Made by a program: the position numbers and the translations under genes. Shown piece by piece: positions 61,420 through 64,000 of a stretch of 64,000 nucleotides of DNA. The notes beneath the pieces are model-generated. The model searched no databases, was not told the origin of the DNA, and was given only the letters and a program-made list of their open reading frames with translations. Origin of the DNA: Bifidobacterium amazonense (GTDB lineage Bacteria > Actinomycetota > Actinomycetes > Actinomycetales > Bifidobacteriaceae); NCBI RefSeq assembly GCF_018555435.2, contig NZ_JAFEJT020000006.1:26084-90083 (forward strand), given 5' to 3'. Every line of letters starts with the position of its first letter. Within the stretch, counting starts at the first letter, position 1.

Positions 61420-62709
61420 ATGAGCACTGCACCGAGGCTGGCCGCCGCCAAGCGAGATTGGGGGCACGACGAGACCGGATGCACTGTGCTGCACATCGAC
61501 ATGGACGCGTTCTACGCTTCGCTCGAGGTGGCGCGTCACCCGGAGCTCAGGGGCCAGCCCGTCATCATCGGCACCGGCCCGCGATCGGTGGTGTCCGCGG
61601 CGAGCTACGAGGCGCGCCGCTACGGCGTCAATTCGGCGATGGCGTCGGCCCGCGCGCGCCAGTTGTGCCCGAACGGCGTGTTCCTGCCGGTCGACATGAA
61701 GTACTACCGCATGATGTCGCACCGCATCTTCGACGAGGTGTTCTCACGCGTGACCGACCGCATCGAGCAGGTGTCGGTGGACGAATGCTATATGGACGTG
61801 TCCGCCGCGTTGCTGCGGTGGGATCGTCCGAGCGCGATCGGCGCGTGGATGCGCCGCGAGGTCGCCTCGCGCTACCACGTCACCTGTTCGGTGGGCATCG
61901 CCGCGAACAAGCTCGTCGCGAAGATGGCGTCCACGAACGCGAAGCCGGACGGCATGCTGCTGATTCCCGTGTCCCGGCATGCCGAGTTCGTGCAGATGAT
62001 GCCGTTGCGCGGCATTCCCGGCATCGGCCCGGCGTTGGAGAAGCGGCTGGTCGCGTGGGGCGTGAATTCGGTGGCCGATCTGGCCGCGATGGGCGAGGAC
62101 GCGCTGGTGCGCGCGTGCGGCGGGTCCGCGACGCTCGCGCACGGATTGTATTTGGCCTCACGCGGATTGGACGAGCGCGTCGTCGCGCCGCGCGCGCAGG
62201 AGAAGTCGGTCGGCGCGGAACGCACGTTCGACGAGGATACGCGAGACATGCGCCGCGTGTGCGGACTGCTGCGGTGGGCGTGCGACGACGTGGCGTCCAC
62301 GTTGCGCCGGCGCGGTCTGATGGCGCGCACGGTGACGGTCAAGCTGCGGTTCGCCGATCTGACGTATATGACGAAGGCGCACACGATGGAGAAGCCCGTG
62401 GATACGGCGAGTGCGCTGTATCCGCAGTGCGTGGCGTTGCTGCGCGCGATGATGGACGTGCCGCCCGCTGCCGGCGAGGATATTTCGCTGTCTCGCGAGA
62501 TTCGCCTGGCCGGCATGAGCGCCAGCGGTCTTGTGGAGGCCGCCGGCGCGGTGATCCAGCCCACGCTCGACGATCTGCTCGAGGAGGCGGACGCCGATGA
62601 CGCCGCAGCCCCGGCTCCCACCAAGGCGACCCGCCTTCGCGAGGCCGAGCAGGCGCTCGACGCCGTGCGCCGAAAATACGGTGTCAAGGCCGCCAGCCTC
62701 GGCCTGTAG
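61420..62709 (+). CDS. dinB: DNA polymerase IV (Y family)
   Basis: 429 residues starting MSTAPRLAAAKRDWGHDETG. Catalytic carboxylates lie in LHIDMDAFYASLE and VSVDECYMDV. The helix-hairpin-helix/thumb motif RGIPGIGPALEKRLVAWGVN and little-finger domain (ERTFDEDTRDMRRVCGLLRW) are present. Pol IV bypasses DNA lesions with low fidelity. The SOS box indicates LexA control. No typical beta-clamp peptide was recognised at the C-terminus, which ends GVKAASLGL. Confidence 0.94.
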   Translation: MSTAPRLAAAKRDWGHDETGCTVLHIDMDAFYASLEVARHPELRGQPVIIGTGPRSVVSAASYEARRYGVNSAMASARARQLCPNGVFLPVDMKYYRMMSHRIFDEVFSRVTDRIEQVSVDECYMDVSAALLRWDRPSAIGAWMRREVASRYHVTCSVGIAANKLVAKMASTNAKPDGMLLIPVSRHAEFVQMMPLRGIPGIGPALEKRLVAWGVNSVADLAAMGEDALVRACGGSATLAHGLYLASRGLDERVVAPRAQEKSVGAERTFDEDTRDMRRVCGLLRWACDDVASTLRRRGLMARTVTVKLRFADLTYMTKAHTMEKPVDTASALYPQCVALLRAMMDVPPAAGEDISLSREIRLAGMSASGLVEAAGAVIQPTLDDLLEEADADDAAAPAPTKATRLREAEQALDAVRRKYGVKAASLGL

Positions 62710-62734
62710 CGGCCCAGGCAGCAGGCCGTAAGAT

Positions 62735-63904
62735 TCAGCGCGCGAGCCGCTCCGCCGCGTCCGCGATGGCCCGGTCGGAGGCGGTGGCGGAGAAGCGCAG
62801 GTATCCGGGCGCGCCGTAGAATTCGCCCGGGCTGGCGATGATGCCGATTTCGGCGAGCGCGGCCATGTCCTTCCAGCAGTCGCCGGACTTGGCCTTCACC
62901 CACACGTACAGCGCGCCGTCGGGCATGTTGGTCGCGTATCCGTAGGCGCGCAGCGCGCTCACGAGCGTGCCGAGCCGGTCGCGGTAACGGTCGTGCTGCG
63001 CACGCACGGACGCGTGGTCGCGCAGTCCGGCGGCCATCGCGGCCTGCACGGGGCCGGGGATGATCTGGCCGATCTGCTTGCGGTAGTCGATCATCGGCGT
63101 GACGAGCGAGGCGTCGCCGGCGATGAACGCGGTGCGGTAGCCGGCCATGTTGCTCTGCTTGCTGAGCGAATACAGCACGAGCACGCCGTCGGCCGTCCCG
63201 CCGCACACGTCGTCGGCGAGCGCGCACTGCGCCGGTACGATGCCGTCCAGCCCGGCCGTCGCGCCATCCGCGCGCCGGGCGGCGTCCGCGCTCCCCCACG
63301 TCATCAGCGCATAGCATTCGTCGGACAGCACGACCGCGCCGATCGCACGCGCGGCCGTAACGATCGCGGCCATCTGCGCGGCCGTCAGCGTCTCGCCGGT
63401 CGGGTTGCACGGCGAGTTGACCCAGATCGCGCGCACGCCGGGCACGTCGCGCCACGAGTCCACGTCGGCAACGTTCGCAACCTTGAGCGTGCGCGCGCCG
63501 GCGAGCTGCGTGCCGATCTCGTACGTCGGATAGGAGACGGCCGGCTGGACGACCACGTCGCCGTCGCCGAGGTGCAGCAGCGACGCCATGAGCGCGACGG
63601 CCTCCTTCGAACCGACGGTCGGCACGACGGCCGCGCCGACGGCGGCCAGGTCGACGCCGCGGCAGTCGCGGAACCAGTCGTCGATCGCCGTACGCAGGTC
63701 GGCGGTGCCGATGGTCGCGGGATATCCGTACGCGTTCGGATCGTTCGCCGCGTCGGTCAGCGCGCGACGCACCGAGTCGGGCACCGGGTCGACCGGCGAG
63801 CCGACGGATAGGTCGATCATGCCGCCGAACGCGGCTTTTGCGGTGCGTTTGTAGCCGGCGATGCGTGACCAGTCGTACGGCGATGCGAACGTATGAAAAC
63901 CCAT
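62735..63904 (-). CDS. dapC: succinyldiaminopimelate transaminase-type aminotransferase
   Basis: 389 residues, fold type I PLP enzyme. The N-terminus (WSRIAGYKRTAKAAFGGMID, SVGSPVDPVPDSVRRALTDA) matches the actinobacterial DapC group. PLP Lys lies in SLSKQSNMAGYR; the Asn/Tyr site is NSPCNPTGE and SDECYALMTW. It makes N-succinyl-L,L-diaminopimelate in the lysine/peptidoglycan pathway. The assignment as DapC rather than another class I aminotransferase rests on those N-terminal segments. Confidence 0.82.
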   Translation of the reverse strand: MGFHTFASPYDWSRIAGYKRTAKAAFGGMIDLSVGSPVDPVPDSVRRALTDAANDPNAYGYPATIGTADLRTAIDDWFRDCRGVDLAAVGAAVVPTVGSKEAVALMASLLHLGDGDVVVQPAVSYPTYEIGTQLAGARTLKVANVADVDSWRDVPGVRAIWVNSPCNPTGETLTAAQMAAIVTAARAIGAVVLSDECYALMTWGSADAARRADGATAGLDGIVPAQCALADDVCGGTADGVLVLYSLSKQSNMAGYRTAFIAGDASLVTPMIDYRKQIGQIIPGPVQAAMAAGLRDHASVRAQHDRYRDRLGTLVSALRAYGYATNMPDGALYVWVKAKSGDCWKDMAALAEIGIIASPGEFYGAPGYLRFSATASDRAIADAAERLAR

Positions 63905-63941
63905 GATGATCCCTTTGGTTGGCTGGATTGGCGCGATGATA

Positions 63942-63977
63942 TGAGAAAGGCCGCCGCGCGCGGCGACGGCCTTCTCA
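63942..63977. terminator. GC-rich terminator hairpin
   Basis: TGAGAA.GGCCG.CG...CGGCCTTCTCA inverted repeat ~40 bp upstream of dapC. It probably ends a gene lying to the right of the window on the minus strand. Confidence 0.55.
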
Positions 63978-64000
63978 GACTCGGCGAGCCGAATCGGCTC

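Overview
The window is a chromosomal segment of a high-GC actinobacterium, most probably a Bifidobacterium or a close relative. The evidence is the Actinobacteria-style ribosomal and secY/adk/infA/rpmJ/rpsM/rpsK/rpoA/rplQ order, a C4-type zinc S14, an SecY with a GTG start, an actinobacterial SOS box, a full-length AdhE, GlgX and MalQ, and LacI-controlled sugar-uptake loci. The species cannot be named from sequence inspection alone.

Left part (1-20 kb), almost all on the minus strand. A partial tRNA-Ser(CGA) is followed by a transglutaminase-like protein next to a fused circularly permuted ATP-grasp/alpha-E protein, then truA. Next come the alpha operon (rplQ, rpoA, rpsK, rpsM, rpmJ, infA), adk, secY, and the complete spc and S10 ribosomal clusters from rplO back to rpsJ. 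Strong hairpins mark the S10/spc border, the end of rplO, the secY-adk gap and the end of rplQ.

Metabolic and accessory part (20-35 kb). It holds an acetolactate decarboxylase, a YwiC-like membrane protein, a lone AbiEi/DUF559-type protein, a repeat-rich gap, adhE with a Rex-like operator, a ROK regulator, and glgX.

Carbohydrate part (31.7-48.3 kb). Two paralogous loci each combine a LacI regulator with a GH115-like (alpha-glucuronidase family) intracellular enzyme. Locus 1 has two ABC permeases, a lipoprotein binding protein, GH115 and LacI. Locus 2 has LacI, an orphan LplA-type binding protein, a frameshifted GH115 copy and a CE12-like (rhamnogalacturonan acetylesterase-type) SGNH esterase with SLH-like C-terminal repeats. 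Both loci carry promoter operators with the core ATACGTAT but different flanks. Between them lies about 1.8 kb of non-coding DNA packed with unusual repeats: a GTGGGGAAA-containing family shared with the 23.7 kb gap, seven near-palindromic units, a small MITE-like element and several tandem microrepeats.

Right part (48.4-64 kb). It carries rpsI-rplM, malQ, an LRV/HEAT-like protein, an IMPACT/YigZ protein, a CapA-like membrane-anchored protein, an apparently independent non-coding RNA unit, a small unknown gene, and a 1077-residue coiled-coil/CAP-domain surface protein of mosaic composition. An integrase remnant beside tRNA-Ser(GCT), an EamA exporter, dinB with an SOS box, and a dapC-type aminotransferase complete the window.
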